The notes beneath the pieces are model-generated. The model worked only from the letters and a program-made list of their open reading frames with translations. It was not told the DNA's origin and did no database searches. The position numbers and the translations under genes were made by a program. From Yoonia vestfoldensis DSM 16212 (GTDB taxonomy: Bacteria; Pseudomonadota; Alphaproteobacteria; Rhodobacterales; Rhodobacteraceae): a DNA stretch of 64,000 nt. Below are positions 36,176 through 47,233 of the stretch, piece by piece. Location: the NCBI RefSeq assembly GCF_000382265.1, contig NZ_KB907986.1, forward strand, positions 1 through 64,000, given 5' to 3'. Numbering within the stretch: the stretch's first letter is position 1; each line of letters starts with the position of its first letter.

Positions 36176-37774
36176 ATGGCACAATCTGCGCAAAACAGCG
36201 CTGACATCCACGACCTGCTGGTCATCGGAGGCGGCATCAACGGCTGCGGCATTGCGCGTGATGCGGCCGGGCGCGGGCTGTCGGTGGTGCTGGCCGAAAA
36301 AGGCGATCTGGCGGGAGCCACATCCTCGGCTTCGACCAAGCTGTTTCATGGCGGGCTGCGGTATCTGGAATATTTCGAATTCCGGCTGGTCCGCGAGGCG
36401 CTGATCGAACGCGAGACCCTGTTGCGCGCGATGCCGCATATTTCATGGCCGATGCGTTTCGTGCTGCCGTATCACAAGGACATGCGGTTCGACAGCGACA
36501 CGCCGACATCGCGGCTTTTGGGCGTCGTCATGCCGTGGATGAAAGGGCGCAGGCCCGCATGGCTGATCCGGCTGGGTCTGTTTCTTTATGACAATCTTGG
36601 TGGGCGGAAAATCCTGCCGGGGACGACGACAATCAGCCTGACGGACACACCCGAAGGCAAGCCGCTCCAGGACCGCTTTACCCAAGCCTATGAATATTCC
36701 GACGCCTGGGTCGAGGATTCACGCCTTGTCGTGCTGAACGCCCGCGACGCCGAGGCGCGCGGCGCCACGATCATGACACGGACAGAGGTTGTGTCGGCGG
36801 AAGCCACGAACGGCATCTGGCGCGCCACGGTCCGCGACGACGACGGTGATCGCATCATCGCAGCGCGGATGCTGGTCAATGCATCGGGGCCATGGGCCGG
36901 AGAGATCATCCACGAAACGCTGCGTCTGAACAGCCCCGAGAACGTGCGCCTTGTGCGCGGCAGCCATATCGTCACGCGCAAGCTTTACGATCATGACAAA
37001 TGCTATTTCTTTCAGGGCACGGACGGGCGGATCATTTTTGCGATCCCCTATGAGCAGGATTTCACGCTGATCGGCACAACCGATGCCGAACATGATGATC
37101 CATCGCGCAACCCCGTCTGCACGGACGAGGAACGCGATTACCTGTGCGCTTTCGCGACCCAGTATTTCAAACGCCCGGTGAACGAGGACGATATCGTCTG
37201 GACCTATTCCGGGGTTCGCCCGCTTTATGATGACGGTGCAAGCTCGGCCACCGCCGCGACCCGCGACTACACGCTCAAGGTCGACACATCGGCGGGCGCG
37301 CCCGTGCTGAACATCTTTGGCGGCAAGATCACGACATACCGGCGGCTGGCGGAATCCGCACTGGACAAGATCGGGGCCGTGCTGCCCTTGTCGCAGGACA
37401 AATGGACGGCGGGTGTGGCTTTGCCAGGGGGCGATTTTCCGCATGACGGCGTGGCCGATCTGGTCGCGGGATTGCGCCGTGACTACCCGTTCCTGACCGA
37501 TTTCTGGGCGCGGCGGCTGGTACGGGCCTATGGCACCGAAGCCCGCGATCTGCTGGGCCAGGCCAAGGACGCCGCCGGTCTCGGCCGCGATTTCGGCGCG
37601 ACCCTGACCGAGGCAGAGGTCCGCTGGCTTCTGACCCGGGAATATGCCCGCAACGCCGAGGATGTCCTTTGGCGACGGTCGAAACTGGGCCTGCGGCTGA
37701 ACCAACACCAAGTGGCGGCGCTGGAGGAGTGGATCGCCAGCCATGCAAGGAAAATCATGCGCGCCGCAGAGTAA
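36176..37774 (+). CDS. glpD: Aerobic glycerol-3-phosphate dehydrogenase
   Basis: 532 residues. FAD dinucleotide motif DLLVIGGGINGCGIARDAAG (residues ~12-35), then GATSSASTKLFHGGLRYLE, a family-diagnostic stretch; GGKITTYRRLAE before the C-terminal domain. It oxidises glycerol-3-phosphate to dihydroxyacetone phosphate and passes electrons to the quinone pool at the membrane. First gene of the glycerol operon; GGGGAG precedes ATG 36176. Confidence 0.93.
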   Translation: MAQSAQNSADIHDLLVIGGGINGCGIARDAAGRGLSVVLAEKGDLAGATSSASTKLFHGGLRYLEYFEFRLVREALIERETLLRAMPHISWPMRFVLPYHKDMRFDSDTPTSRLLGVVMPWMKGRRPAWLIRLGLFLYDNLGGRKILPGTTTISLTDTPEGKPLQDRFTQAYEYSDAWVEDSRLVVLNARDAEARGATIMTRTEVVSAEATNGIWRATVRDDDGDRIIAARMLVNASGPWAGEIIHETLRLNSPENVRLVRGSHIVTRKLYDHDKCYFFQGTDGRIIFAIPYEQDFTLIGTTDAEHDDPSRNPVCTDEERDYLCAFATQYFKRPVNEDDIVWTYSGVRPLYDDGASSATAATRDYTLKVDTSAGAPVLNIFGGKITTYRRLAESALDKIGAVLPLSQDKWTAGVALPGGDFPHDGVADLVAGLRRDYPFLTDFWARRLVRAYGTEARDLLGQAKDAAGLGRDFGATLTEAEVRWLLTREYARNAEDVLWRRSKLGLRLNQHQVAALEEWIASHARKIMRAAE

Positions 37775-37801
37775 CGACGGCGCATCGGGGGAGGAGAGAA
37801 C

Positions 37802-38887
37802 ATGTCGCTTGAACTGGATGGCGTCAGCAAGGTGGTTGACGGGCAGAGCCATATCTACCCGACGGACCTGACGCTGGAACGCGGGACGATGAACGTGCTG
37901 TTGGGGCCGACATTGTCGGGCAAGACCACGCTGATGCGCCTGATGGCGGGGCTGGATGTCCCCGCGACCGGGCGCGTCATCTGGGAAGGCCGTGACGTGA
38001 CCGGGATGCGCGTGCAGGACCGCAAGGTCGCGATGGTCTATCAGCAATTCATCAACTACCCGTCGATGACGGTTTACGACAACATCGCCTCGCCGTTGAA
38101 GCTGATGGGGCTGAACCGCGCCGAGATTGACCGCAAGGTGCGCGAGGCTGCCGACCTGATGCAACTGGCCCCCATGCTGGACCGCAAACCATTGGAATTG
38201 TCGGGCGGGCAGCAACAGCGCTGCGCGCTGGCCCGCGCGCTGGTCAAGGGCGCGGGGCTGGTGTTGCTGGACGAACCGCTCGCCAACCTCGATTACAAGC
38301 TGCGCGAGGAGTTGCGCGCCGAAATCCCCCGCATCTTTGAAGAATCCGGCGCGATCTTTGTCTATGCCACCACCGAACCCGAAGAGGCGCTATTGCTGGG
38401 CGGCAATGTCGCCACAATGTGGCAGGGCCGGATCACGCAGTTCGGACCGACGCCCGCAGTTTACCGCCAGCCCAAGGATGCCACGACCGCGCGGGTCTTT
38501 TCGGATCCGCCGATGAATTTCACCGGCTTCGTCAAGACTGGCGACAAGATCGACTTTGGCAAGGGCCCGATGCCTGCAAGAGGCGCCTTGGCGCATCTTG
38601 CCGAGGGCCGCTATGTGGCCGGGTTCCGTCCTGATCATCTGCATCTGAAGGCGCAGGGCAGCGACGGTCTGGATTTTGACTGCACGTTGCGGGTGACGGA
38701 AATCACCGGGTCCGAAACCTTTGTGCATCTGGACCATACCGGCGACCGTTGGGTCGGGCTGATCCACGGCGTGCATCACCTGCAATTCGGTGCGCCGATC
38801 AATGTCTGGCTTGATGTCGCCCATGTCTATGTCTTCACCGAAGCGGGCGATCTGGTCGCGCCGGCATCTTATGCGGCGGCGGCCTGA
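37802..38887 (+). CDS. glpS: Glycerol ABC transporter ATP-binding protein GlpS
   Basis: 361 residues. Walker A GPTLSGKTT (an unusual TLS variant), signature LSGGQQQRCALARALVKG, Walker B LVLLDEPLANLD, followed by a TOBE-like C-terminus (~240-361). The variant P-loop and the pairing with a second ATPase gene match the glycerol importer GlpSTPQV of Rhizobium. Strong ribosome site GGGGAGGAG ahead of ATG 37802. Followed by glpT after 10 bases. Confidence 0.85.
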   Translation: MSLELDGVSKVVDGQSHIYPTDLTLERGTMNVLLGPTLSGKTTLMRLMAGLDVPATGRVIWEGRDVTGMRVQDRKVAMVYQQFINYPSMTVYDNIASPLKLMGLNRAEIDRKVREAADLMQLAPMLDRKPLELSGGQQQRCALARALVKGAGLVLLDEPLANLDYKLREELRAEIPRIFEESGAIFVYATTEPEEALLLGGNVATMWQGRITQFGPTPAVYRQPKDATTARVFSDPPMNFTGFVKTGDKIDFGKGPMPARGALAHLAEGRYVAGFRPDHLHLKAQGSDGLDFDCTLRVTEITGSETFVHLDHTGDRWVGLIHGVHHLQFGAPINVWLDVAHVYVFTEAGDLVAPASYAAAA

Positions 38888-38897
38888 GGGGAACGGC

Positions 38898-40004
38898 ATG
38901 GTACAAATCACACTCGACAATCTGGCACATTCCTATCTGCCCAACCCGCAGGGCGAGGATGATTTCGCGCTCAAGCAACTTGATCATGTCTGGAAGGACG
39001 GCGAGGCTTATGCCCTGCTGGGGGCCTCGGGCTGCGGGAAATCGACGCTGCTGAATATCATCTCAGGCCTGCTGGTCCCGTCACGCGGGCGCATCCTGTT
39101 CGGTGACCGCGACGTGACGCATCAGGACACCGTGGCACGCAATATCGCGCAGGTGTTCCAGTTTCCCGTGGTCTACGACACGATGACCGTGGGCGACAAT
39201 CTGGCCTTTCCGTTGCGCAACCGCGGGATGGCCCCGGCCGCAATCGCCGAACAGGTGCAAAAGATCGCTGCCATGATCGGGATGGAAGATCAGCTCAAGC
39301 GCAAGGCGCGCGGCCTGACGGCGGATGCCAAGCAAAAGATCAGCCTTGGCCGCGGCATGGTGCGCGAGGATGTGAACGCGATCCTGTTCGATGAACCGCT
39401 GACCGTGATCGACCCGCATATGAAATGGGAATTGCGCACGCAATTGAAGGCGCTGCACAATGAATTCGGTCATACGATGATCTATGTGACCCACGACCAG
39501 ACCGAGGCGCTGACCTTTGCCGACAAGGTCGTGGTCATGCATGACGGCCGCGTCGTCCAGCTTGGCACGCCGGAGGAATTGTTCGACACGCCGGAACATA
39601 CCTTTGTCGGCTATTTCATCGGATCACCCGGCATGAACCTGATCGACGCAGAGGTCGCGGGCGACACCGCCCAGTGCGGCGGTCATGCGATTGATCTGGG
39701 CGGCCATTACCGCACGCCCAAGGGCCGTGTGCAAATCGGTATCCGCCCTGAATTCGTCACACTGACGGCGGGCGATCGTGGCCTGCCCGTCACGATCAAA
39801 CGGATCGAGGATGTGGGCCGTCACCAGATCCTGCGCGCCGAATTCGCAGGCAAGCCGATCAACGCGATCCTGCCCGAAGGCTTTGCCGTCCCCGCAGGCG
39901 CGAACCGTCTGCATTTCGCGCCTGACCGGATCAACGTCTATGCCGATGACTGGCGCGTGGCACCGCTCCATGCTGTCGCAAACCCCGTGAAAGAGGCTGT
40001 CTGA
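38898..40004 (+). CDS. glpT: Glycerol ABC transporter ATP-binding protein GlpT
   Basis: 368 residues. Walker A GASGCGKST, Walker B ILFDEPLTVID, switch His VTHDQTEAL and a TOBE-type C-terminus (QIGIRPEFVTL). The signature loop (LTADAKQKISLGRGMVR) is unusual, as the first LSGGQ position reads LTADA. With GlpS it forms a heterodimeric motor, as expected from two different ATPases. Stop overlaps the glpP start by one base. Name is from the Rhizobium system, not the E. coli G3P permease. Confidence 0.85.
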   Translation: MVQITLDNLAHSYLPNPQGEDDFALKQLDHVWKDGEAYALLGASGCGKSTLLNIISGLLVPSRGRILFGDRDVTHQDTVARNIAQVFQFPVVYDTMTVGDNLAFPLRNRGMAPAAIAEQVQKIAAMIGMEDQLKRKARGLTADAKQKISLGRGMVREDVNAILFDEPLTVIDPHMKWELRTQLKALHNEFGHTMIYVTHDQTEALTFADKVVVMHDGRVVQLGTPEELFDTPEHTFVGYFIGSPGMNLIDAEVAGDTAQCGGHAIDLGGHYRTPKGRVQIGIRPEFVTLTAGDRGLPVTIKRIEDVGRHQILRAEFAGKPINAILPEGFAVPAGANRLHFAPDRINVYADDWRVAPLHAVANPVKEAV

Positions 40005-40876
40005 TGGATAAGGTACAAAACAACAAGGCATGGTTTCTGGTGTTGCCAGTGCTGGTGCTGGTGGCGTTTTCCGCCGTCATCCCGCTGATGACCGTAGTGA
40101 ATTATTCGGTGCAGGACACGTTCGGCAACAACGTCTTTTTCTGGGAAGGTCTGGGCTGGTTCGAACAGGTCCTGACCGACAGCCGCGTGCATGGGGCCTT
40201 GGGCCGGCAGCTTGCGTTTTCGGGGATCATTCTGGCGATCCAGATTCCGCTCGGCATCGCGATTGCGGTCTGCATGCCGAAAAAGGGGTTCTGGGCCTCG
40301 GTCTGTCTGGTGCTGATGGCACTGCCCTTGCTGATCCCGTGGAACGTGGTCGGCACGATCTGGCAGATCATGGGGCGCGGCGATATCGGGCTGGTGGGCT
40401 ACAGCCTGTCAGCGCTCGGCATCGACTGGAACTATGCCCGCGACCCGCTGCATGCCTGGATCACCGTCATCGTGATGGATGTCTGGCACTGGACATCGCT
40501 GGTGGCCCTGCTGGCCTATGCCGGTCTGCAATCCATCCCGCAGGCCTATTATCAGGCGGCGAAAATCGATCAGGCGAGCCGCTGGTCGGTGTTCCGCTAT
40601 ATCGAATTGCCCAAGATGCAGGGCGTGCTGCTGATCGCGATCCTGCTGCGCTTCATGGACAGTTTCATGATCTATACCGAACCTTTCGTCGTCACTGGCG
40701 GCGGGCCGGGATCGGCGACATCGTTCCTGTCGATCGATCTGGTGAAAATGGCGCTGGGACAGTTCGATCTTGGCCCTGCGGCGGCATTTTCGCTGATGTA
40801 TTTCCTTGTGATCCTGCTGGTGTCCTGGGTGTTCTACACCGTCATGACCAACCTTGATAAAGCGGAGGGCCGGTAG
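40004..40876 (+). CDS. glpP: Glycerol ABC transporter permease GlpP
   Basis: 290 residues, six membrane segments and the MalF-like EAA-type loop (YYQAAKIDQASRWSVFRYIE). Sits between the ATPase GlpT and permease GlpQ. MDKVQNNKAWFLVLPVLVLV opens the first helix. Pairs with GlpQ to form the channel. Confidence 0.86.
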   Translation: MDKVQNNKAWFLVLPVLVLVAFSAVIPLMTVVNYSVQDTFGNNVFFWEGLGWFEQVLTDSRVHGALGRQLAFSGIILAIQIPLGIAIAVCMPKKGFWASVCLVLMALPLLIPWNVVGTIWQIMGRGDIGLVGYSLSALGIDWNYARDPLHAWITVIVMDVWHWTSLVALLAYAGLQSIPQAYYQAAKIDQASRWSVFRYIELPKMQGVLLIAILLRFMDSFMIYTEPFVVTGGGPGSATSFLSIDLVKMALGQFDLGPAAAFSLMYFLVILLVSWVFYTVMTNLDKAEGR

Positions 40877-40877
40877 A

Positions 40878-41732
40878 ATGGTTGCCACAACAGAAACCTT
40901 CACCGCCACCGCCCGCAGGTCGGCATTTCCCAAGGTGCGCGCCCGGCATGTCGTGATGGTCGCCTACCTGCTGTTCATGCTGATCCCGATCTACTGGCTG
41001 ACCAAGATGAGCCTGCAGACCAATCAGGAGATCCTGGGTGGTTTCACGCTCTGGCCGCAGAACCCGACGCTGGACAATTACCGCGTCATCCTGACCGATC
41101 CGTCGTGGTACATGGGCTATGTCAATTCGATCACTTACGTCGTGATGAACACCGTGCTGTCGCTGGCGGTGGCGCTGCCTGCGGCCTATGCCTTTAGCCG
41201 TTACCGGTTTCTGGGCGACAAGCATCTGTTCTTCTGGCTGCTGACAAACCGCATGGCGCCACCGGCCGTTTTCGCGCTGCCATTCTTCCAGCTTTATTCC
41301 AGCGTGGGCCTGTTCGACACGCATATCGCGGTCGCGCTTGCGCATACGCTATTCAACGTGCCGCTGGCCGTCTGGATCCTTGAAGGGTTCATGCGCGGCG
41401 TGCCCAAGGAAATCGACGAGACCGCCTATATCGACGGCTATTCGTTCCCGCGCTTTTTCATCAAGATCTTCATGCCGCTGATCGCCAGTGGCATCGGGGT
41501 CGCCGCGTTCTTCTGCTTCATGTTCTCGTGGGTCGAATTGTTATTGTCACGCACGCTGACGGCGGTGAACGCGCAGCCCATCGCGTCGATCATGACGCGG
41601 ACGGTGTCGGCCTCGGGGCTGGACTGGGGCGTGCTTTGTGCGGCGGGGGTCCTGACCATCGTGCCGGGTGCCTTGGTGATCTATTTTGTCCGCAATTACA
41701 TCGCCAAGGGCTTTGCCCTGGGCCGCGTCTGA
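40878..41732 (+). CDS. glpQ: Glycerol ABC transporter permease GlpQ
   Basis: 284 residues, six membrane segments; EAA-type loop ETAYIDGYSFPRFFIKIFMP. MalG-like partner of GlpP. GGAGGGCCGGTAGA precedes the ATG at 40878, one base after the glpP stop. Not to be confused with the glycerophosphodiesterase GlpQ of E. coli. Confidence 0.85.
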   Translation: MVATTETFTATARRSAFPKVRARHVVMVAYLLFMLIPIYWLTKMSLQTNQEILGGFTLWPQNPTLDNYRVILTDPSWYMGYVNSITYVVMNTVLSLAVALPAAYAFSRYRFLGDKHLFFWLLTNRMAPPAVFALPFFQLYSSVGLFDTHIAVALAHTLFNVPLAVWILEGFMRGVPKEIDETAYIDGYSFPRFFIKIFMPLIASGIGVAAFFCFMFSWVELLLSRTLTAVNAQPIASIMTRTVSASGLDWGVLCAAGVLTIVPGALVIYFVRNYIAKGFALGRV

Positions 41733-41746
41733 AGGGGGGGAAACCG

Positions 41747-42025
41747 ATGTCATTTGCATGGATGGCCTGGACCGGCCCGACCGCGATCTTCTTTGGTGTG
41801 ATCGCCTGCGTGCTGCTGCTGTTCACGTTTCTGGGCATAAAGTACCCCGAAACACCCCGGCGCGGCATTCTGATGATTGAAACGACGCGGGGTGACCGGT
41901 TGTTCATCACGCTGCTGGGATCAGCCTTTATCAACGCAGGCTGGCTCGCGACAACTGGGCTGCCGCAATACTGGGCTTTGGGAATTTGCGCGTTCTATGC
42001 CGCAGCGGTGTTCCGCTGGGTGTAG
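41747..42025 (+). CDS. glpU: DUF2160 small membrane protein GlpU
   Basis: 92 residues with three hydrophobic segments (WTGPTAIFFGVIACVLLLF, LFITLLGSAFINAGWLATTG, WALGICAFYAAAVFRWV) and the conserved KYPETPRRGILMIETTRGDR loop. This small protein is found with glycerol importers of this type, but its job is unknown; an accessory subunit of the transporter is plausible. GGGGGG ribosome site before the ATG. Confidence 0.8.
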   Translation: MSFAWMAWTGPTAIFFGVIACVLLLFTFLGIKYPETPRRGILMIETTRGDRLFITLLGSAFINAGWLATTGLPQYWALGICAFYAAAVFRWV

Positions 42026-42041
42026 GTGCGCGCAAGTAAAG

Positions 42042-42088
42042 GCATGACCGGACCGGAGGGATGAGGCCCGATGACGTCCCGGTCATGC
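42042..42088 (+). other. Perfect 10-bp hairpin upstream of glpV
   Basis: GCATGACCGG (42042-42051) pairs perfectly with CCGGTCATGC (42079-42088) around a 27-base loop. It lies in the glpU-glpV gap, about 40 bases upstream of the glpV start, with no T-run after it. A role in mRNA processing or protection of the glpV segment is more likely than termination. Confidence 0.5.
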
Positions 42089-42129
42089 AAGACTGAAAAG
42101 AAGGTTCAATCCATGGGAGGATTTACACA

Positions 42130-43842
<1,713 letters not shown>

Positions 43843-43847
43843 CGATC

Positions 43848-43874
43848 ATCGGGGGCGACCTCCACGCCCCCGAT
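43848..43874 (+). terminator. Perfect 10-bp stem-loop after glpV
   Basis: ATCGGGGGCG (43848-43857) and CGCCCCCGAT (43865-43874) pair perfectly around a 7-base loop, directly after the glpV stop. It lacks a T-run, so partial termination or 3' stabilisation of the binding-protein mRNA is expected rather than a full stop. Confidence 0.5.
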
Positions 43875-43877
43875 CCC

Positions 43878-43909
43878 GTGGCGAAGCGGCCCGCTGGCTG
43901 CTTCGCCAC
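43878..43909 (+). terminator. Second 10-bp stem-loop between glpV and glpK
   Basis: GTGGCGAAGC (43878-43887) and GCTTCGCCAC (43900-43909) are perfect complements around 12 bases. It follows the first hairpin by three bases. No T-run. Together they separate glpV mRNA from glpK, which lies 41 bases further on. Confidence 0.5.
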
Positions 43910-43950
43910 ATTCATGACAGGCTGCCAAGAAAATACACAGGAGCGAGCAC

Positions 43951-45438
43951 ATGGGATATATTCTGGCACTGGACCAGGGCACGACATCCAGCCGGGCAAT
44001 CGTCTTTGGCCCCGACATGAAGATCGCCGCCACCGCACAGGAAGAATTCCCGCAGCATTACCCTGCATCCGGCTGGGTCGAACATGACCCCTCCGATCTG
44101 TGGGCCTCGACGGCGGCGACGGCGCGGGCCGCCATCGAAAAGGCGGGCCTGAACGCGCGCGACATCGCCGCGATCGGCATCACCAACCAGCGCGAAACGA
44201 CGATCGTCTGGGACCGCAAGACCGGCAAACCGATCCATAACGCCATCGTCTGGCAGGACCGTCGCACCGCAGATTTCTGCGCCAAGCTGCGCAAGGACGG
44301 TCACGAGGACATGATCACGCGCCGCACCGGGCTGCTGGTCGATCCGTATTTCTCGGCCACCAAGGTGAAATACATCCTCGACAAGGTGGACGGTGCCCGT
44401 GACCGCGCGCGCAAGGGCGAACTGGCCTTCGGCACCGTGGACAGCTGGCTGATCTGGAACCTGACCGGCGGGCGCAGCCATGTGACCGACGCGACCAACG
44501 CCGCGCGCACGATGCTCTACGACATCCACAAGGGCCGGTGGAGCCGGACAATCTGCGACCTTTTCGATATTCCGCTGGACATGCTGCCGGACGTGCAGGA
44601 TTGCGCCGCAGACTTCGGTATGACCCGCGCCGACCTGTTTGGTCATGAAATCCCGATCCTTGGTGTCGCGGGTGACCAGCAGGCCGCGACCATCGGGCAG
44701 GCCTGTTTCCAGCCCGGCATGGTCAAATCCACCTATGGAACCGGTTGTTTCGTGGTGCTGAACACGGGCGATACGGCGGTGACATCAACCAGCAAGCTGC
44801 TGACCACCATCGCCTATCAGCTGGACGGCAAACCGACCTATGCGCTGGAAGGGTCGATCTTCATCGCGGGCGCCGTCGTGCAATGGCTGCGCGACGGGAT
44901 CAAGGTGATCCGCGCCGCACCCGAAACCCAGGGGCTTGCCGAAACGGCCGATCCTTCGCAAGACCTGATCCTTGTGCCTGCCTTCGTCGGGCTTGGCGCG
45001 CCTTATTGGGCGCCAGAGGCGCGCGGCGCGATCTTCGGCATGACTCGCAATTCCGGGCCTGCCGAATTCGCGCGCGCGGCTCTCGAATCCGTCGGCTACC
45101 AGACCCGCGACCTGCTGGAGGCAATGCAGGCCGACTGGGCCCGCGATGCCGCCCAGCCATCCTTGCGCGTCGATGGCGGGATGGCCGCGAACGATTATGC
45201 GATGCAGTTCCTGTCCGACATCATCGGTGCGCCGGTAGACCGCCCGCAGGTGCTTGAAACCACCGCGCTGGGTGCGGCATGGCTGGCGGGGATGCGCGCG
45301 GGCGTCTGGCCGGACATGGCCGAATTTGCCAAAGGCTGGGCCATCGACCGCCAGTTCACCGCTGAAATGGGCGCAGATGCACGCGACGCCCGCTATGCCC
45401 GCTGGGGGCGCGCGGTCAACGCCGTGCTGGCCGTGTGA
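43951..45438 (+). CDS. glpK: Glycerol kinase
   Basis: 495 residues, normal for the FGGY kinase GlpK. N-terminal [15 protein letters not shown] phosphate-binding motif, [20 protein letters not shown] and IVWQDRRTA, and the second signature near [18 protein letters not shown]. It phosphorylates the glycerol delivered by GlpSTPQV; GlpD then oxidises the product. CAGGAGCG precedes ATG 43951. Confidence 0.93.
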   Translation: MGYILALDQGTTSSRAIVFGPDMKIAATAQEEFPQHYPASGWVEHDPSDLWASTAATARAAIEKAGLNARDIAAIGITNQRETTIVWDRKTGKPIHNAIVWQDRRTADFCAKLRKDGHEDMITRRTGLLVDPYFSATKVKYILDKVDGARDRARKGELAFGTVDSWLIWNLTGGRSHVTDATNAARTMLYDIHKGRWSRTICDLFDIPLDMLPDVQDCAADFGMTRADLFGHEIPILGVAGDQQAATIGQACFQPGMVKSTYGTGCFVVLNTGDTAVTSTSKLLTTIAYQLDGKPTYALEGSIFIAGAVVQWLRDGIKVIRAAPETQGLAETADPSQDLILVPAFVGLGAPYWAPEARGAIFGMTRNSGPAEFARAALESVGYQTRDLLEAMQADWARDAAQPSLRVDGGMAANDYAMQFLSDIIGAPVDRPQVLETTALGAAWLAGMRAGVWPDMAEFAKGWAIDRQFTAEMGADARDARYARWGRAVNAVLAV

Positions 45439-46556
45439 TGATCGCACCTTTCGGTTTCGCCACGGCCGGGACGCTCCGGTTTGGCCGTGGTGTCCTGTCA
45501 GAGGCGGCCCCCTTTGCCGCAAGGTTCGCGCGGGTGCTGCTGGTGCGGTCCGCATCGGTCACGGCGGCGGACAGGCTGGCACATGACCTGCGCCAGACAG
45601 GCGAGGTGCTGGATCTGGTCGTGAAAGGCGAACCAGACCTGCCAACCATCACTCGGCATCTGGCGCGCGTGCGGCCCTTCGCCCCCGATTGCGTGATCGC
45701 GGTCGGCGGTGGTGCTGTCATCGACCATGGCAAGGCGCTCGCCGCGCTGATCCCCGCCCCGCATGACGCGCTGCGCTATCTGGAGGTCGTGGGCGAGGGC
45801 AGGCCGCTGGACAAGGCCCCCCTGCCCCTGGTCGCGGTCCCGACCACGGCAGGAACCGGCACCGAAGTCACCCGCAACGCCGTGATCGGCGTGCCTGAGG
45901 CGGGCCGCAAAGTATCCTTGCGCGATCCACGGTTGTATCCGACGCTTGCGCTGGTCGATCCCGACCTGTGCCTGTCCTGTCCCAAGGGCGTAACGCTGGC
46001 ATCAGGGCTTGACGCGATCACGCAGGTGATCGAACCCTTCATCAGCGCACGTGCCAATCCCGTGACCGATGCTTTGTGCCGCGATGCGATCCCGCGCGGT
46101 CTGGCCGCGCTGCACCAGATTCTCGATGACGCTGACACCAGCGCATGGGATGACATGGCCCTGACGAGTGTTTGCGGCGGACTAGCCCTGGCGAATGCCG
46201 GTCTGGGTGCCGTGCATGGATTTGCGGGGGTGATCGGCGGCCGGACAGGCGCGGCGCATGGCGCGATCTGCGGCACATTGCTGGTGCCGGTCCTGGAGGC
46301 CAATCTTGCCGCCTCTGACCATGACGGCGCTGCGCGCATCACTTGGGTGATCACGCGCATCGCGGATGAATTCGGCAGCCTGTCCGACTTTGAAAAATGG
46401 ACCCGCAGTCACGGCCTGCCACGGCTGGAGACGCTGGGCCTCACGACTGCAAACCACGATCAGATCGCACGCGAAACCACGGCGTCGTCATCCTACAAGG
46501 CAAATCCGGCCGATCTGGACATGGCGGCCCTGCTGGGCATCCTCGCGCGCGGCTAG
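45438..46556 (+). CDS. Iron-containing alcohol dehydrogenase
   Basis: 372 residues. The NAD-binding region has AVGGGAVIDHGKALAALIPA and PTTAGTGTEVTRNAV. Metal site: Asp in SGLDAITQVIEPF, then His residues in GAVHGFAGVIGGRTGAAHGA; the position usually His (DALTHAIE) is Gln here, leaving three obvious ligands as in glycerol dehydrogenase. Its ATG overlaps the glpK stop by one base, so it is made with the kinase. Candidate activities: maleylacetate reductase-like or a glycerol/glyceraldehyde dehydrogenase; not decidable. Confidence 0.72.
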   Translation: MIAPFGFATAGTLRFGRGVLSEAAPFAARFARVLLVRSASVTAADRLAHDLRQTGEVLDLVVKGEPDLPTITRHLARVRPFAPDCVIAVGGGAVIDHGKALAALIPAPHDALRYLEVVGEGRPLDKAPLPLVAVPTTAGTGTEVTRNAVIGVPEAGRKVSLRDPRLYPTLALVDPDLCLSCPKGVTLASGLDAITQVIEPFISARANPVTDALCRDAIPRGLAALHQILDDADTSAWDDMALTSVCGGLALANAGLGAVHGFAGVIGGRTGAAHGAICGTLLVPVLEANLAASDHDGAARITWVITRIADEFGSLSDFEKWTRSHGLPRLETLGLTTANHDQIARETTASSSYKANPADLDMAALLGILARG

Positions 46557-46721
46557 GTTTTCCCACCAACGCTTGCGTTTTCCGGCCCTGTGGGCGGTGA
46601 CACGCTGCGCGGTTGGCCAGTGAGGCCGTGGCCATCTTTGCCTGATAAGCCGCCACTCCCGGACTTTGAATTGTGTGCGAATGACCACGCCCGCAGCCGG
46701 GCAATGTGGGCCTGCCGCCTT

Positions 46722-47066
46722 TCAACTGCCCCTGTAGGTCGAAAAACCGAAGGGCGAGACCAGAAGCGGCACATGATAATGCGACGCAGGGTCGTTGATG
46801 CCGAACCGGATCGGGATGTCGTCCAGAAAGCGCGGGTCGTCGCTGCGCGCGAAATACGCGCCAGCCTGAAACACCAGTTCATAGCGACCGACAGTGAAAT
46901 CCGCGGCTGGCAGGATCGGGCCATCGGTGCGCCCGTCGGCATTCGTGACCTTCGTCGCCAGATGCACCCGCGCACCGCCGTCCAGACGGTAGAGATCGAC
47001 ATTCATGCCTGCGGCAGGGACGCCGTTTGCGGTATCAAGCACATGGGTCGTCAGAAATCCGGTCAT
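46722..47066 (-). CDS. uraH: 5-Hydroxyisourate hydrolase (transthyretin-like)
   Basis: 114 residues from MTGFLTTHVLD to the diagnostic C-terminal YRGS. It hydrolyses 5-hydroxyisourate in uric acid breakdown; the catalytic His of the N-terminal THVLD and the late Arg are present. GAGGA lies 5 bases ahead of the ATG at 47064-47066. No other purine catabolism genes are nearby. Confidence 0.9.
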   Translation of the reverse strand: MTGFLTTHVLDTANGVPAAGMNVDLYRLDGGARVHLATKVTNADGRTDGPILPAADFTVGRYELVFQAGAYFARSDDPRFLDDIPIRFGINDPASHYHVPLLVSPFGFSTYRGS

Positions 47067-47233
47067 CGTCGTCCTCGGGTTGCCTAAAATTGCGCGCGAC
47101 AGGGGGCTGACATGCGATTCATGTCGGCGCGAAATCAACCGCTTGACGGCTCCGCGCCTTGCTGTCGCACCCCACTGACACGGTGGCTATACCTGCTATA
47201 TGAGGGTCAACGATAGCGTAAAGGCGAAATAAA

